7,601 nt of DNA from Oscillospiraceae bacterium (GCA_016297855.1 JAEDFW010000087.1:1-7601), one strand, 5' to 3'. Positions 1-6,078 are shown, counted from the first letter of the stretch. Translations and numbers: made by a program. Notes: generated from the sequence alone by a model not told the origin.

Positions 1-60
1 ACGCGCCGCAAAAAACCGGGCGGTCGAACCCGATAGATTCGCTCCGACATACCAGTCACC

Positions 61-96
61 AAAAAAGAAGCCATCCTTTCGGATGGCTTCTTTTTT
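61..96 (-). terminator. Intrinsic terminator of the tRNA-Met/tRNA-Glu operon
   Basis: A perfect 10-bp stem (67-76 with 81-90) encloses a 4-base loop and is flanked by six A on the left and six T on the right, so it can terminate in either direction. It lies directly after the tRNA-Glu gene on the minus strand. The inverted repeat continues outward through the A/T tracts into 55-60 and 97-102, giving a perfect 22-bp palindrome that includes part of the tRNA-Glu 3' end. Confidence 0.9.
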
Positions 97-170
97 GGTG
101 ACCCGTACGGGAATCGAACCCATGTTACCGCCGTGAAAGGGCGGTGTCTTAACCGCTTGACCAACGGGCC
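96..170 (-). tRNA. trnE: tRNA-Glu (anticodon UUC)
   Basis: The minus strand folds as a complete cloverleaf. The 7-bp acceptor stem GGCCCGT/ACGGGTC contains one G-U pair. The anticodon stem is CCGCC/GGCGG around the loop CTTTCAC, which gives anticodon TTC. The T loop is TTCGAAT. The discriminator is A (base 99) and CCA is encoded (96-98). The sequence closely resembles the tRNA-Glu of Bacillus and Clostridium from memory. Its 5' end (170) directly abuts the 3' CCA of the upstream tRNA-Met, so one RNase P cut would both release it and mature the Met tRNA 3' end. Confidence 0.97.
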
Positions 171-246
171 TGGTAGCGGCAATCTGACTCGAACAGATGA
201 CACTCCGGGTATGAACCGAATGCTCTACCAACTGAGCTATGCCGCC
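171..246 (-). tRNA. trnM: Elongator tRNA-Met (anticodon CAU)
   Basis: The minus strand forms a full cloverleaf. The acceptor stem GGCGGCA/TGCCGCT has a G1-U72 wobble. The anticodon loop TTCATAC gives CAT, the T arm is ATCTG/CAGAT around TTCGAGT, the discriminator is A and CCA is encoded (171-173). It is not the initiator: the unpaired 1-72 position and the three consecutive G-C pairs of the initiator anticodon stem are missing. The other CAU tRNA, lysidine-modified tRNA-Ile, is less likely because the acceptor stem and the loop ending AC match elongator Met of Firmicutes. It is the first gene of the two-tRNA operon. Confidence 0.93.
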
Positions 247-274
247 ATATCTGCCGTACTCAACGGCACGATGC

Positions 275-303
275 ATTATAAATGATATTCGCCCATTTGT
301 CAA
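275..303 (-). promoter_or_regulatory. Consensus sigma-A-type promoter of the tRNA operon
   Basis: On the minus strand a perfect TTGACA (298-303) and a perfect TATAAT (275-280) are separated by exactly 17 bp. Transcription would start near 268, about 21 bases before tRNA-Met. The short precursor leader can form a 5-bp hairpin (253-257 with 263-267). A fully consensus promoter suits a stable-RNA gene. Confidence 0.93.
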
Positions 304-349
304 CACGCAAGAACCGGTTTTTTGAAAATTTTTGATAATCCTGATCCAT

Positions 350-371
350 CCCGGCACATACTACTGCCGGG
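350..371 (+). promoter_or_regulatory. Hairpin over the ribosome binding region of the CmpB-like gene
   Basis: A perfect 7-bp inverted repeat, CCCGGCA (350-356) and TGCCGGG (365-371), encloses 8 bases. It can be extended by T349-G372 and A348-T373. The right arm covers the G-rich run (369-372) that is the best Shine-Dalgarno candidate for the ATG at 382, so folding could limit translation. No convincing -35/-10 pair was found upstream between 304 and 349. Confidence 0.4.
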
Positions 372-381
372 GTGATTGGAA

Positions 382-786
382 ATGATTGCTGGAAAACTCT
401 TGCCGCTGGCGCTTTTGGGCGGCGTATTGTATGTGCTTATCGAGTTTGCATGGCGCGGCCGGTCGCATATCAGCATGTTTTTTGACGGCGGCGTGTGCTT
501 TGTACTCATCGGCCTTCTGAACGAGCTTGCGCCCGGCGTTCCCATCAGCGTGCAGGCAATGCTCGGCGCATGTATCATTACTGCTTCCGAGCTTGCCGTG
601 GGTATGATCGTCAACCGCAGATACACCGTCTGGGACTACCGGTCGCTGCGTCCCAACTTCCTCGGCCAGATCTGCCTGTGCTATTTTACGCTCTGGATTC
701 CGCTGTCTGCCATTGCCGTGCTTGCCGATGACGCGGCGCGGCTGGTTTTGTTTGGCGAACCGGCTCCGCCCGTGCGCTGGCTTTAG
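382..786 (+). CDS. Small integral membrane protein, CmpB-like putative ABC-transporter permease family
   Basis: A 134-residue protein with about four hydrophobic segments (roughly residues 5-21, 31-47, 55-76 and 93-113). The pattern VWDYRSLRPNFLGQIC followed by an aromatic helix and a short ADDAAR end resembles the 'putative ABC-transporter type IV' family (ABC_trans_CmpB), widespread in Firmicutes. The exact function and any partner ATPase are unknown, and no ATPase gene adjoins it. ATG 382 is preferred over the in-frame TTG 376 because the sequence GGGGTGAT (369-376) fits a Shine-Dalgarno site only for the ATG. The gene is divergent from the tRNA operon and converges on mtaB, sharing four bases at the stop codons. 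The family call rests on recalled motifs, not a search. Confidence 0.75.
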   Translation: MIAGKLLPLALLGGVLYVLIEFAWRGRSHISMFFDGGVCFVLIGLLNELAPGVPISVQAMLGACIITASELAVGMIVNRRYTVWDYRSLRPNFLGQICLCYFTLWIPLSAIAVLADDAARLVLFGEPAPPVRWL

Positions 787-2078
787 AGAAGCGCAGCAAG
801 CACGCCGTCAGCAAACGGTTCCAGTACGCGCACACTGCGCACCGTATTATGCAGCGCCGCAGTCTCCGCCGCTTTCACGTATACCTTCACATAGTTTTTT
901 GCGTGTCCGGTCATATATTCGCCTTCCGGCTGCTCAAACAGGACTTCCTGCGTACTGCCTGTCATTTCCGTACGGTAGCTGTGTTCCAGTTCCTGCGCAA
1001 CCTGCGCGGCCCGTTCCGCGCGCGCAGCCTTTTCCGCGTTTGTCAGCTGTCCGGACATGGTTGCAGCCGGCGTTCCCCTGCGCCGGGAATACGGGAAGAT
1101 ATGCACCTGTGAAAGATTGCACTTGCGCATGAACGCCAGCGACTCAGCAAATTCTCCCTCCGTCTCGCCCGGAAAGCCTACGATGAGATCGGTCGTCACC
1201 GCGCAGCCGGGGAAATACGTCTGCAAAAGCTCCACGCTTTCCAGAAACCTGGCTGTATCGTATTTGCGGTGCATCCGTTTCAAAACCGTGTCACTGCCGC
1301 TCTGCAGACTCAGGTGGAACTGCGGGCAGAGATTCTCACACCCGGCCAGTGTCCGGCAGAAATCGGCGTCGATCGTGCGCGGTTCGAGCGAGCCCAGCCG
1401 GATACGAAGTTCCGGCACCGCATGGCACAAAGCCAGTATAAGCTGGCGCAGCGTACTGCCGTCACGCCATTCCCAGCCCCAGGAGGATATCTCAATGCCG
1501 TTGATCACGATTTCGCGGTATCCCTCTGCCTCGAGCTGCCTGGCCTGACGCACGGCCTCATCAAGCGGCATCGAGCGCACGCGGCCGCGCGTATACGGAA
1601 TAATACAGTAGGTGCAGAAGTTGTTGCAGCCGTCTTCCACCTTCAAAAGCGCCCGCGTTCTGGCGGCAAGTCCGCCCGCCGGTAGAATCTCAAATTCTCG
1701 CGGCGCGCCGGCATCGGTCACTTTCTGCCAGTACTGCCGCTGCTGCACAGCCAGAAGCATATGCTCCAGAAATTCCTTTCGGTCCGCCGTGCCGACCATC
1801 ACGTCCACGCCGAGCTTTTTCACCTCGTCAGGCGCACTTTGCGCGTAGCAGCCACACACGCCGATCACAGCCTGCGGGTTTGCCGCGCGCGCACGCCGGA
1901 TCATGTTGCGCGATTTCTTGTCTGACACTGCCGTCACCGAGCAGGTATTGATGATATAGCCGTCGCAGCAATCATCGAATTCACCGAGCGTGTGCCCACG
2001 TTCCGTGAGCATGCGCTGCATCGCCTGCGTTTCATATTGATTGACCTTGCAGCCCAGGGTGTAAAATGCAAATTTCAT
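783..2078 (-). CDS. mtaB: tRNA (N6-L-threonylcarbamoyladenosine(37)-C2)-methylthiotransferase MtaB
   Basis: A radical-SAM methylthiotransferase of 431 residues, the normal MtaB length. It converts t6A37 to ms2t6A in tRNAs reading ANN codons, using two [4Fe-4S] clusters. The N-terminal UPF0004 domain (about 1-105) opens with MKFAFYTLGCKVNQYET and holds C10, C46 (INTCSVT) and C77 (GCYAQ), the expected ligands of the auxiliary cluster. The radical-SAM core carries CNNFCTYC (C151, C155, C158), the SAM-cluster CxxxCxxC. The last ~60 residues fit a TRAM RNA-binding domain. The LGCKVNQYE signature separates it from MiaB and RimO. The start at 2078 is chosen over an ATG at 2141 because homologues begin MKFAFYTLGCK, the 21 extra residues are unrelated, and GGTGG lies 8 bases upstream. 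No terminator separates its end from the convergent gene. Confidence 0.95.
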   Translation of the reverse strand: MKFAFYTLGCKVNQYETQAMQRMLTERGHTLGEFDDCCDGYIINTCSVTAVSDKKSRNMIRRARAANPQAVIGVCGCYAQSAPDEVKKLGVDVMVGTADRKEFLEHMLLAVQQRQYWQKVTDAGAPREFEILPAGGLAARTRALLKVEDGCNNFCTYCIIPYTRGRVRSMPLDEAVRQARQLEAEGYREIVINGIEISSWGWEWRDGSTLRQLILALCHAVPELRIRLGSLEPRTIDADFCRTLAGCENLCPQFHLSLQSGSDTVLKRMHRKYDTARFLESVELLQTYFPGCAVTTDLIVGFPGETEGEFAESLAFMRKCNLSQVHIFPYSRRRGTPAATMSGQLTNAEKAARAERAAQVAQELEHSYRTEMTGSTQEVLFEQPEGEYMTGHAKNYVKVYVKAAETAALHNTVRSVRVLEPFADGVLAALL

Positions 2079-2200
2079 AGGTAAAACCACCAAGAAAAGG
2101 ATAATGTCCAAAAGAGGTTCGTACGTTTTGTGCATAGTCACGAAAGTCTTTTTCGCTTATACTATAATAACTGATTGTATCCGCTCTTTTCCGCGTCTCT

Positions 2201-2229
2201 ATTATATTCGAAATTCTATGGATTGTACA
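2201..2229 (-). promoter_or_regulatory. Candidate promoter for mtaB
   Basis: On the minus strand TGTACA (2224-2229, 4 of 6 consensus bases) and a perfect TATAAT (2201-2206) are 17 bp apart. The transcript would start near 2194 and have a leader of about 115 bases before mtaB. The same AT-rich stretch must also hold the start signals of the divergent HPr-like gene. On the plus strand a TATAAT (2163-2168) exists, but with no recognisable -35. Confidence 0.45.
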
Positions 2230-2251
2230 GTCTAATCAGGAGGCATTTTCT

Positions 2252-2503
2252 GTGAAAGAGTATACAGCCTTATTTCGCTCCGCAAAGGAAATCGGCGATT
2301 TTGTCAGCATTGCCAACCGCCAGCCGTTTCCGATCCTCATCTTGGAGGGCGACAACGTATTTGACGCCAAGTCGATCCTCGGCCTGTTTGATGTCCATCT
2401 CAACACGCTGCTGACCGTCCGCATTGACGACGCTTACGCTGATCCGCAGCCCTTCATTACGGCTATTCAGCCGTACATAGACGCAGCCCGGCATGTGGGC
2501 TGA
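2252..2503 (+). CDS. HPr-family (PTS phosphocarrier-like) protein lacking the active-site histidine
   Basis: An 83-residue protein with the HPr fold signature. FVSIANRQPFPILILEGDN leads into AKSILGLF (39-46), which matches the Ser46 region of HPr, the site of HPr kinase/phosphorylase, here S41. From FV (17-18) to KSI the spacing equals that of HPr. The GLHARPA active-site loop is gone: by ungapped alignment His15 becomes S10 and Arg17 becomes K12. It therefore should not carry phosphate between Enzyme I and EII permeases. This resembles Crh of Bacillus, which also lacks His15 and works in catabolite repression through the Ser site, but it is not clearly orthologous. The GTG start (2252) has a perfect AGGAGG (2238-2243) 8 bases upstream. 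It may be cotranscribed with the carboxypeptidase gene 68 bases downstream. Confidence 0.82.
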   Translation: MKEYTALFRSAKEIGDFVSIANRQPFPILILEGDNVFDAKSILGLFDVHLNTLLTVRIDDAYADPQPFITAIQPYIDAARHVG

Positions 2504-2521
2504 GTCTTCTGTGATATTGCG

Positions 2522-2562
2522 CCCTTCCGTTTCATATGCTTGTACCAGATGAAACGGGAGGG
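2522..2562 (+). promoter_or_regulatory. Stable hairpin that occludes the carboxypeptidase ribosome binding site
   Basis: A 14-bp stem (2522-2535 with 2549-2562; one T-G wobble, otherwise perfect) encloses a 13-base loop that can add two more pairs. The right arm contains GGGAGGG, the Shine-Dalgarno sequence for the ATG at 2572. It ends in TGATTTTA, too poor in U for a confident terminator. It may be a translational switch, a weak terminator of the HPr-like gene, or both. Confidence 0.6.
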
Positions 2563-2571
2563 TGATTTTAT

Positions 2572-3720
2572 ATGAAAAAAACGCTGCTGTGTCTGCTGCT
2601 GGCACTGCTTCTGGCGGCAGCGTCGCTCGTCAGCGTCAGCGCCGCCGATCTGGAACTGGCAGCGCCTTCGGCTATTTTGATGGACGCAGCCACGGGCACG
2701 GTGATCTACGAAGCAAACGCACATGAGCGATTGCGCCCGGCCAGCGTCACGAAAATCATGACGCTGCTGCTTGTCATGGAGGCGCTGCAGGACGGCAGAA
2801 TTGGCTGGAACGATACCATCACCACATCAAGCGCCGCCGCAGCCAAGGGCGGCAGTCAGATCTATCTGGAAGAAAACGAGCAGCTGAGCTTTGAAGAGAT
2901 GCTGAAATCCGTCGTCGTCTCGTCGGCCAACGACTGCGCCACCGCGCTGGCTGAGCATGTTGCTGGCAGCGAAGCCGCGTTCGTCAGCATGATGAACGAA
3001 CGCGCGGCGGAGCTTGGCATGACCGACACACACTTTGTCAACTGCACGGGCCTTGACGACGAGCCGGATGCCGCCGAGCACCTCACCAGCGCATGGGACA
3101 TTGCCATCATGTCGCGAGAGCTTCTAAAGCACAGCGAGATCAAGCAATACACTACCATCTGGATGGACACCGTGCGCAACGGCGAATTCGGTCTTTCCAA
3201 CACCAATAAGCTTGTCCGCTTCTATGACGGCACAACAGGGCTCAAAACCGGCTATACCTCCGCCGCAGGCTACTGTCTGTCCGCCTCGGCCGAGCGAAAC
3301 GGCATGGAGCTGATTGCGGTCGTTCTGCACTGTCAAACCTCCACCGACCGCTTTGAATCGGCCAAGGCGCTTTTGAACTATGGTTTTTCCAACTACGCGC
3401 TCGTCACGCCGCAGCCGGCAGAACCGATCGCCGCGATTCCGGTCGTGCTGGGCAAGGCGGGTTCCATCACGCCCGTCCCCGAAACGAGCGAGCCGGTTCT
3501 GATTGACAAGGCGCTGGCCGGCGGTGTGACGACCGAGGTGCTGCTCGACGAGCAGGTCACCGCACCTGTTGCGCAGGGCCAGACGCTTGGAAAAATGACC
3601 GTCCGCTCGGGCGAAAAAATTCTTGCCGAGATCGCGCTCGTCGCGCCGGAACGTGTGGAGGCACTCACCTTCTGGGACGTTTTTTTGCAGCTTCTGCAGC
3701 GCGTTTGCATGACGGAATAA
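2572..3720 (+). CDS. D-alanyl-D-alanine carboxypeptidase, peptidase S11 / DacF-PBP5 family
   Basis: A low-molecular-weight penicillin-binding protein of 382 residues that removes the terminal D-Ala from peptidoglycan pentapeptides outside the membrane. Residues 1-24 are a typical signal peptide (MKK, a long Leu/Ala core, cleavage near SVSA-AD). All three catalytic motifs are present: SVTK (S58 nucleophile, K61), SAN (S118-N120) and KTG (225-227). After about residue 275 a smaller beta-rich PBP5 C-terminal-type domain follows. The end (TFWDVFLQLLQRV) looks like the amphipathic anchor helix of this family. The ATG start has an excellent GGGAGGGTGAT site that is buried in a hairpin. DacF, DacA and DacB cannot be told apart here, and no sporulation gene lies next to it. 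Confidence 0.95.
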   Translation: MKKTLLCLLLALLLAAASLVSVSAADLELAAPSAILMDAATGTVIYEANAHERLRPASVTKIMTLLLVMEALQDGRIGWNDTITTSSAAAAKGGSQIYLEENEQLSFEEMLKSVVVSSANDCATALAEHVAGSEAAFVSMMNERAAELGMTDTHFVNCTGLDDEPDAAEHLTSAWDIAIMSRELLKHSEIKQYTTIWMDTVRNGEFGLSNTNKLVRFYDGTTGLKTGYTSAAGYCLSASAERNGMELIAVVLHCQTSTDRFESAKALLNYGFSNYALVTPQPAEPIAAIPVVLGKAGSITPVPETSEPVLIDKALAGGVTTEVLLDEQVTAPVAQGQTLGKMTVRSGEKILAEIALVAPERVEALTFWDVFLQLLQRVCMTE

Positions 3721-3748
3721 CCTTCCGGTTCCGGCCGCAGGATTTTAC

Positions 3749-3777
3749 TGGACATTTCGCCGCATTTCACATATAAT
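3749..3777 (+). promoter_or_regulatory. Promoter of the DEAD-box helicase operon
   Basis: TGGACA (3749-3754, 5 of 6) and a perfect TATAAT (3772-3777) are separated by 17 bp. Transcription would begin near 3784, leaving a leader of about 110 bases before the helicase ATG. It is also just downstream of the carboxypeptidase stop (3720). Confidence 0.8.
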
Positions 3778-3786
3778 ACATCCACA

Positions 3787-3870
3787 GGCCGCGCGGCCGC
3801 CGCATGCTTCGCGTTTCGTTCTCCCGAAACCGCCCGGTTTCGGGAGTTTTTCTCGGCCGCGCCGCCGCAT
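3787..3870 (+). repeat. GC-rich imperfect direct repeat flanking the leader terminator
   Basis: The segment 3787-3805 begins GGCCGCGCGGCC and ends GCCGCCGCAT. It is repeated with a 3-base contraction at 3855-3870. The first copy contains the self-complementary GGCCGCGCGGCC. Its GCGCGGCC (3791-3798) can also pair with GGCCGCGC (3855-3862) of the second copy, closing a long-range stem around the terminator hairpin. Confidence 0.6.
3811..3853 (+). terminator. Intrinsic terminator within the helicase leader, probable attenuator
   Basis: A perfect 11-bp stem, CTCCCGAAACC (3821-3831) with GGTTTCGGGAG (3836-3846), has a 4-base loop and is followed by TTTTTCT. It lies between the promoter (to 3777) and the helicase ATG (3894). 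A second copy of GTTTCG at 3813-3818 can pair with CGAAAC (3825-3830), the same bases used by the left arm of the terminator, giving a mutually exclusive antiterminator-like hairpin. It could also serve as the terminator of transcripts reading out of the carboxypeptidase gene. Confidence 0.85.
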
Positions 3871-3893
3871 TCATCAAACAGCAAAGGATTCAT

Positions 3894-5360
3894 ATGACAT
3901 TTCAGGATTTACACTTACTGCCCGCGCTTCTGCGCGCGGCAGATGAACTGGGCTACAAAACGCCCTCAGCCGTTCAGGCAGCAGCCATTGGCCCGGTACT
4001 TGCCGGGCGCGATCTGATCGGCTGCGCGCAGACCGGCACTGGCAAAACTGCCGCCTTCGCTATGCCGATCCTACAGCGGCTGCAAAGCCGCATCGACAAG
4101 ACCCACAGGCCGATCCGCGCGCTGATTCTCACGCCCACGCGGGAGCTTGCGCTGCAGATTGGCGAAAGCTTTGAGCGGTACGGCAAATATCTTTCCGTGC
4201 GCTCGACAGTCATCTTCGGCGGCGTCGGGCAAGCACCACAGGTTGAGGCGCTTGCGCACGGTGTGGACGTGCTTATTGCCACGCCGGGCCGTCTCAACGA
4301 CCTTTGCGATCAGGGTCATATTGATCTGAGCCTGATTGAAACATTCGTCCTCGATGAAGCCGACCGAATGCTCGACATGGGCTTTATCCACGATGTGCGC
4401 AAGGTCATCGCGCGATTGCCTGCCAAGCGGCAGACGCTTCTGTTCTCGGCCACCATGCCGCAGGAGATTGCGGCGCTCACAAAGCAGATTCTGCGCGATC
4501 CGGTGCGCGTGGAGGTCAAGCCGCCATCTTCTACGGTGGAACTGATCGAGCAGCGGCTTTACAAAGTGGACAAGGCCAATAAGCGCCGGCTTCTTGTCTG
4601 GCTCCTGAAGCATCGCCAGGAGGCCTCCGTTCTCGTTTTTACTGCCACCAAGCACGGTGCCGACCGCGTGGTGCGTGAGCTGACGCAGTCCAAGATCCCC
4701 GCCATGGCCATCCACGGCAACAAGAGCCAGACAGCCCGCGTCAAGGCGCTGTCCAGCTTTAAAGAAGGCGCAATTCGCGTGCTCGTCGCCACGGATATTG
4801 CCGCGCGCGGCATTGATATTCACGAACTTCCGCTTGTCATCAATTTTGATCTTCCCAATGTGCCTGAGACATATGTGCACCGCATCGGCCGCACGGGCCG
4901 CGCCGGGCGCAGCGGACTTGCCATCAGCTTTTGTAATTTTGACGAGCTGGTATATCTGAAGGACATCGAAAAACTGACCAGGCAGTCTATCCCCGTGGTA
5001 GAAGATCACCCCTGGCCCATGGAAATTTTCGAACCAACGCTCAAGCAGCCGCGACCGCCGAGACCGTCAAAGCAGCAGCCGCAGGCAAATGCGCGGAAAC
5101 AGCCCGGAGCGCCTGAAAAGAGCGCGCCAAAACAGCCGGAGCCTGCCAGGGCTCCCGCGCCGAAACCCGTGCCCGTGAAGCAGCCTCCTGCGGCCAATCT
5201 GCCGGAAACCACTCACTTTGCGCAGCAGTCTGCCGCGCAGCCGTCAAAATCACCTGCACGCAAGTACCGCTCGGATCCCTTCGCCCCACCGGGCAAGGTC
5301 GTCGCCTTCGCTGACGGCCGCAGAAGACCGCGCCGCCGCAGTCCCGGCAAACAGCAATGA
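3894..5360 (+). CDS. DEAD-box ATP-dependent RNA helicase, RhlE-like
   Basis: An RNA-remodelling helicase of 488 residues, acting in ribosome assembly or RNA decay in this family. All core motifs are present: Q-motif region (F3, then YKTPSAVQ, 21-28), motif I AQTGTGKT (45-52), Ia PTRELA (81-86), Ib TPGR (130-133), II DEAD (154-157), III SAT (185-187), V ATDIAARGID (299-308) and VI HRIGRTGRAGR (329-339). After about residue 380 comes a ~108-residue tail rich in Pro, Lys, Gln and Ala. It ends in an Arg cluster (RRRPRRRS), a probable disordered RNA-binding extension. ATG 3894 is chosen because it has AAAGGA at 3883-3888. An upstream in-frame ATG (3804) lies in the leader, would translate through the terminator hairpin and lacks a ribosome binding site. 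The acetyltransferase follows after 32 bases, with no promoter seen between. Confidence 0.96.
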   Translation: MTFQDLHLLPALLRAADELGYKTPSAVQAAAIGPVLAGRDLIGCAQTGTGKTAAFAMPILQRLQSRIDKTHRPIRALILTPTRELALQIGESFERYGKYLSVRSTVIFGGVGQAPQVEALAHGVDVLIATPGRLNDLCDQGHIDLSLIETFVLDEADRMLDMGFIHDVRKVIARLPAKRQTLLFSATMPQEIAALTKQILRDPVRVEVKPPSSTVELIEQRLYKVDKANKRRLLVWLLKHRQEASVLVFTATKHGADRVVRELTQSKIPAMAIHGNKSQTARVKALSSFKEGAIRVLVATDIAARGIDIHELPLVINFDLPNVPETYVHRIGRTGRAGRSGLAISFCNFDELVYLKDIEKLTRQSIPVVEDHPWPMEIFEPTLKQPRPPRPSKQQPQANARKQPGAPEKSAPKQPEPARAPAPKPVPVKQPPAANLPETTHFAQQSAAQPSKSPARKYRSDPFAPPGKVVAFADGRRRPRRRSPGKQQ

Positions 5361-5392
5361 GCACTTTCAATCCATCAAAGGAGCCATTTATC

Positions 5393-5998
5393 ATGACTGA
5401 ACGAGAAAAATGTGACGCGGGTCTTCTGTACGACACCACAACGCCGGAGCGTGAACAAGCGCATCTTCAATGCGCCGAGCTTTGCTACGACTACAACCAC
5501 ACGCGCCCGTCCGACATGGCCCGCCGCGAAGAGATTCTGCGCAAGCTCTTCGGCAAACTTGGCAAAAACCCGTATGTTGAGCCGACGCTGTTCTGCGGCT
5601 TTGGCTTCAATATTGAAGCCGGCGACAATTTCTTTGCCAACAACAACTGCGTCTTTGTTGATCCCGGAAAGATCGTCTTTGGCGACAATGTACTCATCGG
5701 CCCGCAGTGCGGTTTCTATACGGCGCTGCACCCGCTTGACAAAGCCCAGCGCGACGCCAAGCTCGAAGCCGCCTACCCCATTCATGTCGGCGACAGCGTC
5801 TGGTTCGGCGGAAGCTGCGTGGTTCTGCCGGGCGTCACGATCGGCTCAAACAGCGTCATCGGTGCCGGAAGTGTCGTGACGCACGATATCCCGGCCAACG
5901 TCGTGGCTGCCGGCAATCCCTGCCGCGTGCTGCGTCCCATCACCGAGGAGGATCGTCTGCGCTACCAGACGCCAGAATATCCCGCTTGCCGCGGCTGA
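5393..5998 (+). CDS. Sugar O-acetyltransferase, maltose/galactoside acetyltransferase (LacA/Maa/NodL) family
   Basis: A 201-residue acetyl-CoA-dependent transferase, the usual family length. The N-terminal maltose-acetyltransferase domain (about 4-56) includes MTEREKCDAGLLYD. A left-handed beta-helix of hexapeptide repeats follows (about 65-185), seen in IEAGDN, VFVDPGKIVFGDNVLIG and VGDSVWFGGSCVVLPGVTIG. The catalytic His is H113 in YTALHPLD. The C-terminal GNPCRVLRPI is typical. The natural acceptor sugar cannot be read from the sequence. Start 5393 has AAAGGAG (5377-5383) 9 bases upstream. An in-frame ATG at 5357 overlaps the helicase stop codon (ATGA) but has no ribosome binding site. It is probably cotranscribed with the helicase and ends at a strong terminator. 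Confidence 0.93.
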   Translation: MTEREKCDAGLLYDTTTPEREQAHLQCAELCYDYNHTRPSDMARREEILRKLFGKLGKNPYVEPTLFCGFGFNIEAGDNFFANNNCVFVDPGKIVFGDNVLIGPQCGFYTALHPLDKAQRDAKLEAAYPIHVGDSVWFGGSCVVLPGVTIGSNSVIGAGSVVTHDIPANVVAAGNPCRVLRPITEEDRLRYQTPEYPACRG

Positions 5999-6008
5999 CA
6001 CCGCCTGT

Positions 6009-6051
6009 GGGGCAGCCGCTTTTCCCGGTGGCTGCCCCGTTATATTTTTTT
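6009..6051 (+). terminator. Intrinsic terminator after the acetyltransferase
   Basis: An 11-bp stem, GGGGCAGCCGC (6009-6019) with GTGGCTGCCCC (6028-6038), has one G-T wobble and an 8-base loop. It is followed by GTTATATTTTTTT. It starts 10 bases after the stop codon and closes the helicase-acetyltransferase unit. Confidence 0.92.
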
Positions 6052-6078
6052 GCGTTTTTCCGTAAACTGTAGTATACT
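6050..6078 (+). promoter_or_regulatory. Candidate promoter of the phosphoglucose isomerase-like gene
   Basis: TTGCGT (6050-6055, 3 of 6) and TATACT (6073-6078, 5 of 6) are 17 bp apart, giving a start near 6085 and a leader of about 40 bases. The -35 overlaps the last bases of the preceding terminator's U tract. Confidence 0.5.

Noticed and set aside
1..54. Reading frames open to the left edge on both strands, including a minus-strand ATG at 49 followed by 16 codons without a stop
   Set aside because: Too short to assign, no recognisable motif, no clear ribosome binding site, and the minus-strand frame begins just past the tRNA terminator. It could be the start of a gene beyond the edge but cannot be supported here.
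2079..2141. Upstream in-frame ATG (2141) extending mtaB by 21 residues
   Set aside because: The added residues do not resemble the family, homologues begin at MKFAFYTLGCK, and the ribosome binding site fits 2078.
2163..2168. Perfect TATAAT on the plus strand as promoter of the HPr-like gene
   Set aside because: No -35 resemblance at 16-18 bp upstream and no TGn extension, so it was mentioned only as a possibility and not listed as a promoter.
3804..3893. In-frame ATG at 3804 extending the helicase by 30 residues
   Set aside because: The extension translates straight through the leader terminator hairpin and has no ribosome binding site. The family Q-motif region starts right after ATG 3894.
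4071..5009. 312-residue open frame on the minus strand inside the helicase gene
   Set aside because: It is a shadow frame of a GC-rich coding region. The opposite strand has all helicase motifs and the minus product has none.
5357..5392. ATG at 5357 overlapping the helicase stop as the acetyltransferase start
   Set aside because: There is no Shine-Dalgarno before it, whereas AAAGGAG sits correctly before ATG 5393, where the family N terminus begins. Translational coupling remains possible.
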